Assembly (NCBI RefSeq): GCF_026547205.1
Contig: NZ_CP106877.1
Location: 2,196,771-2,260,770 of the forward strand
Length of the DNA stretch: 64,000 bases
Source of the DNA: Fervidibacillus halotolerans
GTDB taxonomy: Bacteria > Bacillota > Bacilli > Bacillales > Caldibacillaceae
Direction: 5' to 3'
In this document: positions 36,810-46,725 of the stretch, piece by piece
How the letters are laid out: each line of letters opens with the position of its first letter
Position numbering within the stretch: position 1 is the stretch's first letter
The notes under the pieces: generated by a model
What the model saw: the letters and a program-made list of their open reading frames with translations, nothing else
Databases searched by the model: none
Told to the model about the DNA's origin: nothing
Translations under genes and position numbers: made by a program

Positions 36810-38414
36810 TTACCGCCCGACAACGCCCATTCCGTTAATAATTTTATCGAGCATTTCGTCAATGACGGTAATCATCCGGGCTGATGCATTATAGGCGTGT
36901 TGGAATTTAATAATATTTGTCATTTCCTCGTCTAGTGAAACGCCACTGACCGATTGTCGATTGTACTCGACGGAATCGACCAACACTTGGGTGTTTTCCA
37001 TATCCTTCGTCGCACTTTGGGATTGGACGCCGAGATCCCCGATGATGCTTGCATAGTACGTATCGAAACTACCATTTAGTCCGGCAGGTAATGTCCCCCC
37101 TGCTTTTATATATTCATAACCAGAAAAATCCTTCGTCTTAATATTGGCAAGACGTTTCGCATTTTCGTTATTCCCTGCATTTTTTGATTGATTCGTTGCA
37201 CTTGGATCAACATAACCTGCTGCGACCTCTGCCGGATCGGTAATAATTACTTGAATCGATGCTGCCGCCGGTTGGGAATCCGTATTATGAGGATCGTCAA
37301 TATGGAAAAAGTCTTTCCCATCAACACCGTTTATATCGAATCCCTCTCTATGAAGAAAATTAAATTCCTTTACAAAAGCTTCGGTCAGATGATTCAATTT
37401 TTCAAGCATATCCGGATATAACCCTTCCACGTCACCACTTGATGTCATATATCCATAACTTTCAATGAGGGCAGAGAGTTCTCCGGAAAAATTGAATTGA
37501 TCCAATGTCTGGTCGCCAATTAAAATATGATCGACCGGTCCGCGTAATGCATCCGAATAACCCGAATTATCAACGACTTTTAATTCGTCGATGGAAGTTC
37601 GACCGGATACTTGATCCACATGGAGAAGGGTGGCCTGTGGCGAATAGGATGAGCCGTCTGATTGGACGATTTCAATATTGTATAGCCCGACAGCGGTCGG
37701 TAATGCTTGTCCGTAATTTTTCGGAACCACATTCGTCACTTTTATATTAATCATTTTCGACAACTGGTCGACGAGCTCGTCCCGTTTATCATATAAATCA
37801 TTCGGCAACTGTCCGTGGGGTTCGACGCTTGCAATCTGTTCGTTTAATTGACCGATTTGGGAAATAATCGAATTGATTTCATTGACTTTCACGTTAATTT
37901 CATTGCCCAAATCCGTTTGAATACGAACTAACGAATTGTAATAATATCGAATCGTGTCAGCTACCATTTCTCCCCTGGAGATTACGACTTGCCTTGCTCC
38001 GGTATTTTCCGGATGGTTCGCTAAATCTTGCAGGGAATTCCAAAATTGTTCCATAACGCTATGGAGTCCGCTATCTGTCGGTTCGTTCATAATATCTTCC
38101 ATCTTAGATAACGCAGTCGACAGTGTACTATAGTAACCGAATTTATTGTTTTCCAAACGATATTGGGCATCGAGGAAACTTTCCCTAACCCGCTCAATAC
38201 TTCCAGCTTGTACACCGGTACCGATTTGGCCGGGAATTTGTGGACGGTTCATGCCTGTTCCGGGGAAGGGAGTCGTTTGGGTGAAATTTACCCGCTGTCT
38301 CGTATACCCTTCTGTATTTGCATTGGCGATATTATGGCTCGTTGTATATAATGCGGTTTGTTGTGTATTCAATCCGCGTTTTGCCGTCTCCAATCCGTGG
38401 AAGGTAGGAATCAT
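36810..38414 (-). CDS. flgK: Flagellar hook-associated protein FlgK
   Basis: 534 residues, slightly longer than B. subtilis FlgK (507). N-terminus TFHGLETAKRGLNTQQTALY with SHNIANANTEGYTRQRV is the rod/hook/HAP signature. The C-terminus SVSGVSLDEEMTNIIKFQHA is the FlgK end motif. GGAGG lies 7 bases before ATG 38414. Confidence 0.96.
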   Translation of the reverse strand: MIPTFHGLETAKRGLNTQQTALYTTSHNIANANTEGYTRQRVNFTQTTPFPGTGMNRPQIPGQIGTGVQAGSIERVRESFLDAQYRLENNKFGYYSTLSTALSKMEDIMNEPTDSGLHSVMEQFWNSLQDLANHPENTGARQVVISRGEMVADTIRYYYNSLVRIQTDLGNEINVKVNEINSIISQIGQLNEQIASVEPHGQLPNDLYDKRDELVDQLSKMINIKVTNVVPKNYGQALPTAVGLYNIEIVQSDGSSYSPQATLLHVDQVSGRTSIDELKVVDNSGYSDALRGPVDHILIGDQTLDQFNFSGELSALIESYGYMTSSGDVEGLYPDMLEKLNHLTEAFVKEFNFLHREGFDINGVDGKDFFHIDDPHNTDSQPAAASIQVIITDPAEVAAGYVDPSATNQSKNAGNNENAKRLANIKTKDFSGYEYIKAGGTLPAGLNGSFDTYYASIIGDLGVQSQSATKDMENTQVLVDSVEYNRQSVSGVSLDEEMTNIIKFQHAYNASARMITVIDEMLDKIINGMGVVGR

Positions 38415-38547
38415 ATTGTAACCTCCGATCATTTTTCGTTCAGAAAAGAAAAAACGACACGCCTCCGATGTCTATTTTCACAGTTCATCGAAATTGAATA
38501 TAAAGGCGGAAGTTTTTCAAATCGCTAAACCCCTTTTTGACCGCTCT

Positions 38548-39036
38548 TCACGCTTCCGAATTAAACAAGGAAGGGGCATCCCCATCTTGTAAAGTCGGTT
38601 TCCCCATATTTCGATTGTATGTCAACGATTCTGGACGGGGCCGCAAAAGTTGCAGGGAAAAATTAACAAATTGTAAAGAGTTTTCGATTAATTGTTGATT
38701 CAATTCGTTTTGTTGTTTCATCTTTTGTAAGGTCGTTAGAAGCTGTTCATATACATGTTGTAAAATCGGCCCTTCTTCCTGATCAGCCATTTGTATACAT
38801 TGGCTAATGGTCGGGAGTTTCTCTTCCGCCGGATATAATCGTCCCAATTCCTTTTCCCGTTCGTTTTCCATCATTTGAATCGCAGAAATCAGTTTTTGTT
38901 CTTCTTTCATTAATTCGTTGAGGGCTTCAATCTTTCCTTTTTTAACGATATCGACTTTTTTTATCGCCAAATCGTACAATTTTGTATGAATTTCCAGTTG
39001 TTTTTCTAATATCCGTATGAGCCCGCTATGTTTCAT
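38548..39036 (-). CDS. flgN: Flagellar export chaperone FlgN
   Basis: 162 residues (yvyG product is 160). All-helical: GLIRILEKQLEIHTKLYDLA, LMKEEQKLISAIQMMENERE, and a C-terminal helix IENSLQFVNFSLQLLRP. It delivers FlgK and FlgL to the export gate. ATG 39036, 6 bases after AAGGTGA, is chosen over the frame's upstream extension into flgM. Confidence 0.9.
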   Translation of the reverse strand: MKHSGLIRILEKQLEIHTKLYDLAIKKVDIVKKGKIEALNELMKEEQKLISAIQMMENEREKELGRLYPAEEKLPTISQCIQMADQEEGPILQHVYEQLLTTLQKMKQQNELNQQLIENSLQFVNFSLQLLRPRPESLTYNRNMGKPTLQDGDAPSLFNSEA

Positions 39037-39058
39037 CGCCCTCACCTTTTCCATGTAA

Positions 39059-39334
39059 TTACTCGCCCGTTTCCGATTCACGTTTAAATGTTGCAATCAT
39101 TTTTTCGGCAAGTTTTTGATAATTGATCGTATATGTGCCATTTTCAATTTGTGCCTTTAAGTTTGCGATTCGTTCCTGTCCGACTGGTTCACGTCGTTTT
39201 TGCATCTCGATTGCTTCTTGGGAAATTTCGATTTGATCCTTTTTGTTCCCCGTTTTCGTATTCAATTGATCCGCTTTTTGCCAGTCACGCTTATACGGGT
39301 TTATTCCAGACGTCCCGTAATTCGTAATTTTCAT
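39059..39334 (-). CDS. flgM: Anti-sigma-D factor FlgM
   Basis: 91 residues (B. subtilis 88). MKITNYGTSGINPYKRDWQK and the C-terminal NGTYTINYQKLAEKMIATFK, the sigma-binding helices. It holds sigma-D until the hook is complete. It has its own sigma-D promoter in front, giving negative feedback. Confidence 0.94.
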   Translation of the reverse strand: MKITNYGTSGINPYKRDWQKADQLNTKTGNKKDQIEISQEAIEMQKRREPVGQERIANLKAQIENGTYTINYQKLAEKMIATFKRESETGE

Positions 39335-39376
39335 GTTCCTTCCTCGCTTTCCAGCAAAACTATCTCACTATTTTTT

Positions 39377-39403
39377 ATATCGGTTATTTCATTGGAATGT
39401 TTA
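39377..39403 (-). promoter_or_regulatory. Sigma-D promoter of flgM-flgN-flgK-flgL
   Basis: On the minus strand TAAA, 16 bases, CCGATAT, the same spacing as at hag. It lies 43 bases before the flgM start. Confidence 0.85.
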
Positions 39404-39471
39404 ATGTTTTTCATTTTCTAGTTGCGCTTCGACCGATTCCATGGAAACTGATAAGATTATTGAAGGGAGTT

Positions 39472-39891
39472 TCATCGTTTTCGATATTTTTCATCGATGG
39501 CGTAATACGTTTTTGTTCTCTCTTCTAAATCCTTTTGTCGTTTTTGTTCCTGTTCAAACTGCTCCAACTCGGTTCGAAGTTCCTTTTGGCATTTTTCACA
39601 TAACTTTCCCTTTTGAATCGGAGCCCCGCATTTTTCACACGGATAACTTAAATTCGGGAAATGGATGAGTCGAATCCTTCCCTTTCGAATAAATTTTAAT
39701 ATTAGTTCTTCTTCCACACCGGTCGCTTCGATCACTTGTGCCATAGAGGCCGTTCGGTTTTCCCGCTTTTTTAAAAAATTATTGACCTTTTCAAAAGCCG
39801 CCTCTTCCTCCTGATAACAAACATCACATACATCTCGAATGGACGTTTTCACAAAAACTCTCCCACACCGGGAGCAATTCTCCAGCTTCAT
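39472..39891 (-). CDS. yvyF: Flagellar operon protein YvyF
   Basis: 139 residues. Two zinc-knuckle-like groups: CSRCGRVFVKTSIRDVCDVC at the start and CEKCGAP...CEKCQ at about 84-100, flanking a helix-turn-helix-like segment (TASMAQVIEATGVEEELILK, FIRKGRIRL). Conserved in flagellar clusters of bacilli; proposed regulator, function unproven. GGGGGAG upstream of the ATG. Confidence 0.88.
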   Translation of the reverse strand: MKLENCSRCGRVFVKTSIRDVCDVCYQEEEAAFEKVNNFLKKRENRTASMAQVIEATGVEEELILKFIRKGRIRLIHFPNLSYPCEKCGAPIQKGKLCEKCQKELRTELEQFEQEQKRQKDLEERTKTYYAIDEKYRKR

Positions 39892-40408
39892 TGTCGGCTC
39901 CCCCTTTTCATCCTCGTGGTAAACTATCCGTTCCTTTACAATCTATTGGAAAAATCCCTAATCCTATTATACATCGGAAATAGTTGCTGACTTAGACATT
40001 TATCGAAAGATCACAAACATTCCTATCCCTATTATATCGACCATCCCCTCCGATGAAAATGATTTCAATAGTTGGTAATATACATTCCATCGGATATACC
40101 ATCGAGCTTTTCCAGTTGAATCATAGGATACATGAATCTTTCCGTTTCTCCATTCCTTTATGTAATCAAAGGAATTCTAAACACTAAACTATCGCATTGC
40201 CCGAATTATCAAAGTCTTTCTATTTCCGGAAGATCCTAAACCCGTTTTCCCCTACACCACCTAATTTTCACAATTTCATCCACAAAGGGATTGATTTTAT
40301 TTTCATCCTTTTCATCGGCATCATTCGCTCCTTTCTGAATACAAAGGTTGATATAAACGGAAAATTTATGTCACCTTTTCATCGATTAATCCACTGTTAC
40401 AGATCCAT
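39892..40408. other. Intergenic gap between yvyF and comFC
   Basis: About 515 bases. AT-rich, with the yvyF leader at its low-coordinate end. No frame with a ribosome site, no strong hairpin after comFC. In B. subtilis comF transcription runs on into the flagellar genes; the lack of a terminator here is compatible with that. Confidence 0.4.
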
Positions 40409-41128
40409 TTATCCCCGGGCAATGGTTAACGATTGGACCCTTTTTGCTCCCGCTTTTTTTAATACGTAGGCAGCGTGGCGTAATGTGGAACCGGTCGTAT
40501 ATATATCATCGATGAGTAAAACGGTTTTTTCCTTTACTTGGATCGGATTGGTTACGGAAAACACTTCCGGTAGGTGAATCCGTTCTTGTCTCGATTTTTT
40601 CGCCTGCTTTTCCGAATGGATTCTAGAAAGGATTGAAACTGGATGCATTCCCGCTTCCCGGGCGAGGGCTTCCGCTTGGTTAAAGCCCCGTTCGAAAAGC
40701 CGTTCATTACTTAATGGAATCGGTACGATCAAATCGAATTCATTCCTTTGAAGGACTCCTTTTATATCCGCTGCAAAAATTTTAGCGAGGACATAATCCC
40801 CCCGATATTTGAATCGGGCGATTAATTCGGCCATAAACTCGTTATATACATACAATGAAATATTTTTTTCCAATACTCCCCGCCATTTTTCTTCCTTTTC
40901 CCAAAGGTAACAGTCGTAGCAAATCGCTTCTTTTTTAAATTTTGCAGGCAATTTTTCCATCGGCCGACTACAAAGGGAACATTTTTCTCCCCGAATTTTC
41001 TCAAGCTTTTTTTCGCATTTTTCACACAAATAAAACTCCCCTTGATTCAGGAAAAATCCGACCCAACTAATTTCCCTTTTAATATTCCCTTGACAAAGGA
41101 AGCATCGATTTTTTTCGTAAATGTCCAT
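40409..41128 (-). CDS. comFC: Competence protein ComFC (phosphoribosyltransferase-like)
   Basis: 239 residues. N-terminal four-cysteine zinc motifs (CFLCQG, CEKCEKKL, CSLC) and a type I phosphoribosyltransferase domain with VLLIDDIYTTGSTLRHAAYV near residues 195-215. Required for DNA transformation; partner of ComFA. GGGAGG before the ATG. Confidence 0.93.
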   Translation of the reverse strand: MDIYEKNRCFLCQGNIKREISWVGFFLNQGEFYLCEKCEKKLEKIRGEKCSLCSRPMEKLPAKFKKEAICYDCYLWEKEEKWRGVLEKNISLYVYNEFMAELIARFKYRGDYVLAKIFAADIKGVLQRNEFDLIVPIPLSNERLFERGFNQAEALAREAGMHPVSILSRIHSEKQAKKSRQERIHLPEVFSVTNPIQVKEKTVLLIDDIYTTGSTLRHAAYVLKKAGAKRVQSLTIARG

Positions 41129-41285
41129 GTTTCCCTCCCTTTATTGAACCGTTTTTTATAACACTTTTAATGGGGTCAATCTCGGTTTCTCCTTTCATTC
41201 CCATTTGAAAATAGAATGCCTACTATCTCTGCTGGATATATCTCGCATTTTTTAAAATCGATTGGTAGATATTTTTGTGAAAAAT

Positions 41286-41366
41286 ACCCTTTTGGATGTC
41301 ATCAAGCATCGATTACAAATGCCGCAGGGGGCCTCCACCCTTTTGGAAGTCATCAATCATCAATTA
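41286..41366. repeat. Duplicated 3' end of comFA (30 bp, 51 bp apart)
   Basis: ACCCTTTTGGATGTCATCAA at 41286 and ACCCTTTTGGAAGTCATCAA at 41337 begin 30-base repeats with about four differences. The second covers the comFA stop, so the first is a copy of the gene's end left in the comFA-comFC spacer. Confidence 0.7.
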
Positions 41367-42825
41367 ACCCCTTTCGTCGAGCTTCCCGGTTCATTCGTAA
41401 TAGTTGATTCCTTGCCCGAATCATCGCCCGGGTTTTTCCATAATGAAAAAAGGTAATATCCCCTGTTGGAAACTGGGGACTTCTGCCCACCCGTCCGGCG
41501 ATTTGTACGAGGGCACTTTCTGTAAAAATTTCGCTTTCTGCACCTACGACCGCCACATCGATATTCGGAATTGTCACTCCCCGTTCTAAAATCGTCGTCG
41601 TCAATAAAATTGGGATGTTTCCTTCTCGAAATTTTTGGACCTTTTCCTTCCGCTGCGGGTCTTCCGAATGAACGGCTTCGATTTCAGGGGCGTAATGTTG
41701 AAACAACGGGAGAGCTCGTTCCATCCATTGGATTTCTGGAAAAAAGATGAATGCTTGTTTACCCATTTCCAATCGTTTTCGAAACCAGACTAGAATCGAC
41801 TGGGGAATCCGTCCCTTTTGAATCGCACCTTTCCAATTTCCACACCAGTGAAATTTCGGAATCGGTATCCGGTGGCGATGATATCGGGCGGGTAAAATGA
41901 CACAATTTCGCTTTCCACTAATACATTCCCGCTGCCATTTTTCTTCCGGTGTTGCCGTGAGAAAAATAAGGGAGCCATCTTTCTTTTTTGCCTTTTCCGC
42001 CGCCTTTTGCAACATTTCATCTGCTGAAAAGGGGAAGGCGTCCACCTCATCGATGATCATCACATCGAAAGCGCGTTCAAAGCGGAGCAATTGATGAGTT
42101 GTCGTAATTACAAGGGGGGCAAACCGATGTCGATCCTCACTACCACCGTACAGGCTAATAACGGGAACATCCGGAAAGGCCTGTTTAATTCTCGGAGTTA
42201 ATTCGAGAACGACATCTGCTCTCGGCGTTGCAATTGCGATCCGTTTCCCCCTCTCTAACCCATGGGCGATTCCTTCAAAAAGCATTTCCGTTTTCCCTGC
42301 GCCACAAACGGCCCAAAGGAGTAGATCCCCTCCGTTTTTAATCACATTTATAATCTTTTCCGAAGCTTCCTTTTGAGAGGGGGACAGTCCCCCTTTCCAG
42401 TGGAGGGAATTTGGATAGGAAAAGGAGATTTCCAGTCCACTCCATGTAACAAGGGGTGTACATTCGCTCACCCTTCCCATCATTAAACAGCTTCGGCAAT
42501 AGACGCATTCCTTCTGGCAACGGGCACATGGAAAGGGAGAGAAGAGGGACAGGTCCGTATTTTTGCATCGATTGCAAATATAATGATTTCCCTTTCGTTC
42601 GATGCCATGATAGGAAGTACAAAATCCGAGACGAATTTGTTGTTCGATATATTCAACGGGAAAGGGGAGTTCATCAAAAAGCAACATCCTCCCAGTTAAC
42701 CATTCCCGTAATTGTTCGTCAATCGAAAGCGTGTCATCGAATCCTTTACCAATAACCACCTGTTTTTCATCATTGGAAATGAACGATTCGGACTTTTTTG
42801 ACTGATCCTTTTGAGGAAAAATCAC
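41353..42825 (-). CDS. comFA: Competence helicase ComFA
   Basis: 490 residues. Zinc finger CNRCKN...CARC and CVYCRSCLMMGRVSE, then DEAD-type helicase: LWAVCGAGKTEMLFEG (Walker A), MIIDEVDAFPF (Walker B), IFLTATPEE, and motif VI LVQIAGRVGRS. It is a membrane-associated ATPase driving ssDNA uptake. GTG 42825 lies 6 bases after GGAGG; the frame continues to TTG 42882 without a good ribosome site. ComFB is absent: only 224 bases separate comFA and comFC. Confidence 0.92.
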   Translation of the reverse strand: MIFPQKDQSKKSESFISNDEKQVVIGKGFDDTLSIDEQLREWLTGRMLLFDELPFPVEYIEQQIRLGFCTSYHGIERKGNHYICNRCKNTDLSLFSPFPCARCQKECVYCRSCLMMGRVSECTPLVTWSGLEISFSYPNSLHWKGGLSPSQKEASEKIINVIKNGGDLLLWAVCGAGKTEMLFEGIAHGLERGKRIAIATPRADVVLELTPRIKQAFPDVPVISLYGGSEDRHRFAPLVITTTHQLLRFERAFDVMIIDEVDAFPFSADEMLQKAAEKAKKKDGSLIFLTATPEEKWQRECISGKRNCVILPARYHRHRIPIPKFHWCGNWKGAIQKGRIPQSILVWFRKRLEMGKQAFIFFPEIQWMERALPLFQHYAPEIEAVHSEDPQRKEKVQKFREGNIPILLTTTILERGVTIPNIDVAVVGAESEIFTESALVQIAGRVGRSPQFPTGDITFFHYGKTRAMIRARNQLLRMNREARRKGLIDD

Positions 42826-43223
42826 CCTTGGCCTCCTTTCGTTCTTTTCATTTCGCTGTAACTTTTGAAATAAAGCGTCCAAATCATTTCGCCCATAACG
42901 CTTGTTTTAAATGGAAAATATTTGGAAATCGTTTCGTTAGTGGGATTTTTTGAAGCATCGTTAAAGAATCAATCACAGCCGGCAAGAAGGAAATTTTCCT
43001 TTGGCGTATAACTTTAAAATCATATCGAGAACAATCATAAACGATGAAAGGGAAGATGATTTAAAGTCATATGTTTCAATACTTCATTTGCATAATTGTA
43101 CGTTAGGAAACTATTGGAATGGTAAAGGGAAAGGAAGTTTAATAAACGGTAGAAAAAAAGGGGGTCTTCTAACAGATAAAACAATATTATAAAGCAGGTG
43201 AACAAGTGAAAGGGAACAGGAAA
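42826..43223. other. Intergenic gap upstream of comFA
   Basis: About 400 bases holding the comFA promoter. I looked for ComK boxes (AAAA-N5-TTTT pairs) and found none that are convincing. No gene. Confidence 0.4.
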
Positions 43224-43295
43224 AATGTTGCATAAAGATAATCCTAAACGTAAATATTAAATGTTGCATAAAGGTAAACGTAAACGAAAATATTA
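43224..43295. repeat. Tandem 36-bp duplication
   Basis: Two adjacent copies starting AATGTTGCATAAAG at 43224 and 43260 and ending AAATATTA, with a few differences between them. Confidence 0.75.
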
Positions 43296-43301
43296 GAGGA
43301 A

Positions 43302-43326
43302 CGGAGGCGATACACTTTCGCCTCCG
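43302..43326 (-). terminator. Hairpin after degV
   Basis: CGGAGGCGA and TCGCCTCCG are perfect 9-base arms with a seven-base loop, 26 bases after the degV stop. The following minus-strand T-run is weak (TATTTTC). Confidence 0.55.
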
Positions 43327-43351
43327 ATGACCATTTACTAATCTAGATTTC

Positions 43352-44197
43352 TTATTTTTTTATCCATCCGAGTCCCATGGCCCCTTCTCCGAGATGGGTG
43401 CCGATTACTGGACCAAAATAACTAATGGTAAATTCCACATTCGGATATTTCGCTTCTAATTTCTCCTTCCATAAAAGGGCTTCTTCCTTCCGATTACCAT
43501 GGATGATACAGGCCCGATATGCTTCCCCAGATTTCGCATCTTCCCCGAGAAGTTCAAAAATTCGCTCCGTCGCCTTCTTTTTCGTCCGAATTTTTTCAAA
43601 AGGAACGATCACTTTATCGACAAGATGGAGAAGGGGTTTCACTTGCAGTAAACTTCCGATTAACGCTTGGGCTGCAGATAATCGGCCTCCTTTTTGTAAA
43701 TTCGTCAAATCGTCGACCATAAAGTAAGCCCTTGTAGAAGATTTTAATTCATCGAGACGGGCGATAATGGCCTCCGGCTCTTCCCCTTCCATAGCCATCT
43801 TAGCCGCTTCTTCTGCATAAAAACCTTGAATCATACAGCTAATCTCCGAATCGTACGGGTACACTTTAATCGAGTCGACCATTTGCCCTGCGGTAACCGC
43901 TCCTTGATACGTTCCACTAATGCCGCTTGATAGGTGGATGCTAATAACCGCATCGTATTGTTTGGAAAGCTCTTCGAATAATTCAACAAACATCCCTGTA
44001 GACGGTTGAGTCGTCTTCGGTAATTCCTTGCTTTCTCGTAATCGTTCATAAAATTCTTCCGTGGAAATATCTATTTCTTCCTTATACGATTGATCCCCGA
44101 AAACAACGCTTAACGGGATTATATGAATATTCAATTTTTTCCGAGTCTCTTCGGAAAGATATGCGGTACTATCAGTAACTACGACGGTTTTCACCAA
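43352..44197 (-). CDS. degV: DegV family fatty-acid-binding protein
   Basis: 281 residues (yviA product). VVVTDSTAYLSEETRKKLNI, KTTQPSTGMFVELFEEL, HLSSGISGTYQ and the C-terminal FGPVIGTHLGEGAMGLGWI are the family's lipid-binding motifs. DegV/FakB proteins hold fatty acids for FakA kinase; no fakA is nearby. TTG 44197 is spaced 7 bases from AGGTAGG; GTG 44194 is the alternative. Confidence 0.9.
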   Translation of the reverse strand: MVKTVVVTDSTAYLSEETRKKLNIHIIPLSVVFGDQSYKEEIDISTEEFYERLRESKELPKTTQPSTGMFVELFEELSKQYDAVISIHLSSGISGTYQGAVTAGQMVDSIKVYPYDSEISCMIQGFYAEEAAKMAMEGEEPEAIIARLDELKSSTRAYFMVDDLTNLQKGGRLSAAQALIGSLLQVKPLLHLVDKVIVPFEKIRTKKKATERIFELLGEDAKSGEAYRACIIHGNRKEEALLWKEKLEAKYPNVEFTISYFGPVIGTHLGEGAMGLGWIKK

Positions 44198-44657
44198 TTT
44201 AAAACCTACCTTTCAATTAATCTTGATAAAATGAATCATCCCATATTCCCTTTAAAAAAGCAACGACCTTTTACCGAAAACATTTCATTCAATTTGTTCA
44301 TCAACCGACTCGGACATTTCCGTATATTTTCCATTGTACAGTCGGAAATTTTGCCACCGATTCTCTACTATATTAAAAGAATTCCTTTGCCAACTTCATT
44401 TTTTTAAAAGATGCATGATTTCAATTGGTCAACCCATTTTTTACCTAAAGATGCATGATTCCCTTTGGTCATTCTATATTTTAATGCTAGAACGGTATTT
44501 TTCCGCTCCACTGGATTGTTTCACTTTAGGGACGGACATGTTTTTCCGGGGCATGAAAGGAAGCCTTCTTTTTATATTCCATGAAAAGGTAAAAATTCCT
44601 GCAATTTTCGCCAAATTCTTCTCTTTCATTCCTGATTTTTATCCGAATGGAATCCAA
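44198..44657. other. Gap between degV and degU with a 25-bp direct repeat
   Basis: About 460 AT-rich bases. AAAGATGCATGATTTCAATT and AAAGATGCATGATTCCCTTT begin two near-identical 25-base stretches near 44407 and 44447, both ending TTGGTCA. No gene is visible. Confidence 0.5.
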
Positions 44658-44697
44658 ACAAAAAACCCGTTACTTATTGAAATTTTGTAACGGGTTA
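44658..44697 (-). terminator. degS-degU terminator
   Basis: AACCCGTTAC pairs with GTAACGGGTT, followed by TTTTTTGTTT on the minus strand, 53 bases after degU. Confidence 0.9.
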
Positions 44698-44750
44698 CAC
44701 TGGATGAATCGAAAATGAATATTGAATCAGTTCGTTCGAACATTGAGTGA

Positions 44751-45497
44751 CTATTTGATATGACCAACATCGACCCAACCCTTTTTAATCGCTTCAACGA
44801 CCGCTTGGGTCCGATCTTCACAGTGCATCTTTTGCAAAATATTACTTACATGGTTTTTCACGGTTTTTTCACTTATATATAATTTTTCCCCGATCTTTTT
44901 ATTACTTTTTCCTTCCGCCAATAGTTGTAAAACCTCGCATTCCCTCCTAGTCAATAAATGATAAGGTCTACGAACCTCGTATTTTTTCTCTGAATCTTGA
45001 ACATTTGCATTCGTCGTTTCTGCTAATCGACGAAACTCCTTCACGAGATTATGGGTCACTTTCGGATGTAGATAGGACCCTCCTTCTGCAACGACTCGAA
45101 CCGCTTCAATTAATGCATCCACGTCCATTTCTTTCAATAAATAGCCGGTCGCACCCGTCTGCATCGCATGGGTCACATAGTTTTCATCATCATGAATCGA
45201 TAATATAATTACTTTCACGGTCGGATACGTTTCGATGAGCCGTCGGGTTGCTTCCACACCATTTACATTTGGCATATTAATGTCCATTAAGACAACATCC
45301 GGCTTATATTTTTTTACAAGATCGATTGCCTCAACCCCATCTTTTCCCTCACCAACAATTTCAAAATCTTGTTCAAACTCGAGTATTTTTTTAATCCCTT
45401 CCCGATACAACTGGTGATCATCGATAATAACGATTTTTGTCTTTTTAATCCGTTCTCCCTTCGTATTTACCTCATTATTGTTTCCATTTGCAATCAA
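44751..45497 (-). CDS. degU: Two-component response regulator DegU
   Basis: 248 residues, about 19 longer at the N-terminus than B. subtilis DegU. Receiver domain: [17 protein letters not shown], phospho-Asp in [31 protein letters not shown]-terminal LuxR-type [40 protein letters not shown]. The start TTG 45497 is 8 bases after AGAAGGGGG; no better site lies nearer the domain. DegU controls motility, competence, exoenzymes and biofilm genes according to its phosphorylation level. Confidence 0.96.
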   Translation of the reverse strand: MIANGNNNEVNTKGERIKKTKIVIIDDHQLYREGIKKILEFEQDFEIVGEGKDGVEAIDLVKKYKPDVVLMDINMPNVNGVEATRRLIETYPTVKVIILSIHDDENYVTHAMQTGATGYLLKEMDVDALIEAVRVVAEGGSYLHPKVTHNLVKEFRRLAETTNANVQDSEKKYEVRRPYHLLTRRECEVLQLLAEGKSNKKIGEKLYISEKTVKNHVSNILQKMHCEDRTQAVVEAIKKGWVDVGHIK

Positions 45498-45576
45498 TGT
45501 ATAATCCCCCTTCTCTTTAAACTTTCCACGACATATCCCATCATTTTCTTCTTAAAATATTTCTAATCCGATTCGA

Positions 45577-46725
45577 TTAATCGTCCTTGTTTAATGGAAT
45601 CCTAATCATCACCCGGGTCCCTTTTCCAATTTTTGAATCAATTTTTAATTCCCCATCCAATAATTCAACCCGTTCTTTCATTCCCCTCATCCCAAATGAT
45701 CCTTCCTTCGTCTCTTCCGGGTTAAAGCCAATCCCATCATCCCTAATCACCGCGACGATTTGTTTTTCCATGATTTCCAACTTCACTTGGATCACATTTG
45801 CTTTCGCATGCTTTATAGCGTTTTGTACCGATTCTTGAATTAACCGGAATAAGGCCACTTCCATTTGGGAATCGAGCCTTTTTTCCAGACCAATATTTGA
45901 AAAGGTAATTTTCGCAGTTCCGCTGTATTCTTCCACCGTTTGTAAATATTTCTTTAATGTTGGAACGAGACCTAAATCATCCAATGCCATCGGTCGCAAA
46001 TCATAAATGATATGTCGAACTTCATATAATGCATCCCGAACGGTTTTTTTTAAGTTTTTGATTTCTAAAAGGGCCTCGTCCATCCCCCGTTCACGGGATA
46101 TCTTTTCGATTAAATCGGAACGCATAATGACATTGGCTAACATTTGGGCAGGACCGTCATGTATTTCCCGAGACAATCGTTTCCGCTCTTCCTCTTGTGC
46201 TTCGATAATTTTTAATCCGAATTCTTGTTTTTCCTTTGCATCTTGTATATATTCGGAAACATTTTTCATGTCTCCGTTCAAATAATTTAGGACGACTGTC
46301 ACTTGGGAAACGAGCCGATCCGACCGTTCGATAATTTCCTTTAATCCAACTAATCGTCTTTCTAATTCGTCTCGACGTTCCCGAAGTTGTTTTTCCAATT
46401 GCCTTGTCATCGTCAATTTCATTTGCATTCGATGGGCATATTCGTAAGCATCCCGAACCTCTTCTTCCGAGTAATTATTAAAATGCATGCTAACTTCAGA
46501 CAAACGTTTTCTCGCCGAACGCACTTCCCTATCCAATTTTTCTTCTTCATCGATGACTCTGTTAACCAACTCCTTAATTTGCTTTAACTCTTCATAAATT
46601 TGACCGACATCGTTTCGACAACTTTCACCAATTTGAAATATTTCATCTTTACTTTTTCCAACCGTATCGATCATTTTTTCAACAATTTCATCAAGGATTT
46701 TTGGATCGATCTGTTTTATAGGCAT
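45577..46725 (-). CDS. degS: Sensor histidine kinase DegS
   Basis: 382 residues (B. subtilis 385). Cytoplasmic, no membrane helix. N-terminal coiled-coil sensor region (residues 1-175), HisKA_3 with phospho-His in KRLSREIHDGPAQMLANV, then HATPase with ESVQNAIKHAKA, IRDDGIGFNPEE, GSFGMRGMKERVELL. GGAGG precedes ATG 46725. Operon with degU. Confidence 0.96.
   Translation of the reverse strand: MPIKQIDPKILDEIVEKMIDTVGKSKDEIFQIGESCRNDVGQIYEELKQIKELVNRVIDEEEKLDREVRSARKRLSEVSMHFNNYSEEEVRDAYEYAHRMQMKLTMTRQLEKQLRERRDELERRLVGLKEIIERSDRLVSQVTVVLNYLNGDMKNVSEYIQDAKEKQEFGLKIIEAQEEERKRLSREIHDGPAQMLANVIMRSDLIEKISRERGMDEALLEIKNLKKTVRDALYEVRHIIYDLRPMALDDLGLVPTLKKYLQTVEEYSGTAKITFSNIGLEKRLDSQMEVALFRLIQESVQNAIKHAKANVIQVKLEIMEKQIVAVIRDDGIGFNPEETKEGSFGMRGMKERVELLDGELKIDSKIGKGTRVMIRIPLNKDD

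Noticed and set aside
42826-43223. ComK box upstream of comFA
   Set aside because: No AAAA-N5-TTTT pair with proper spacing was found.
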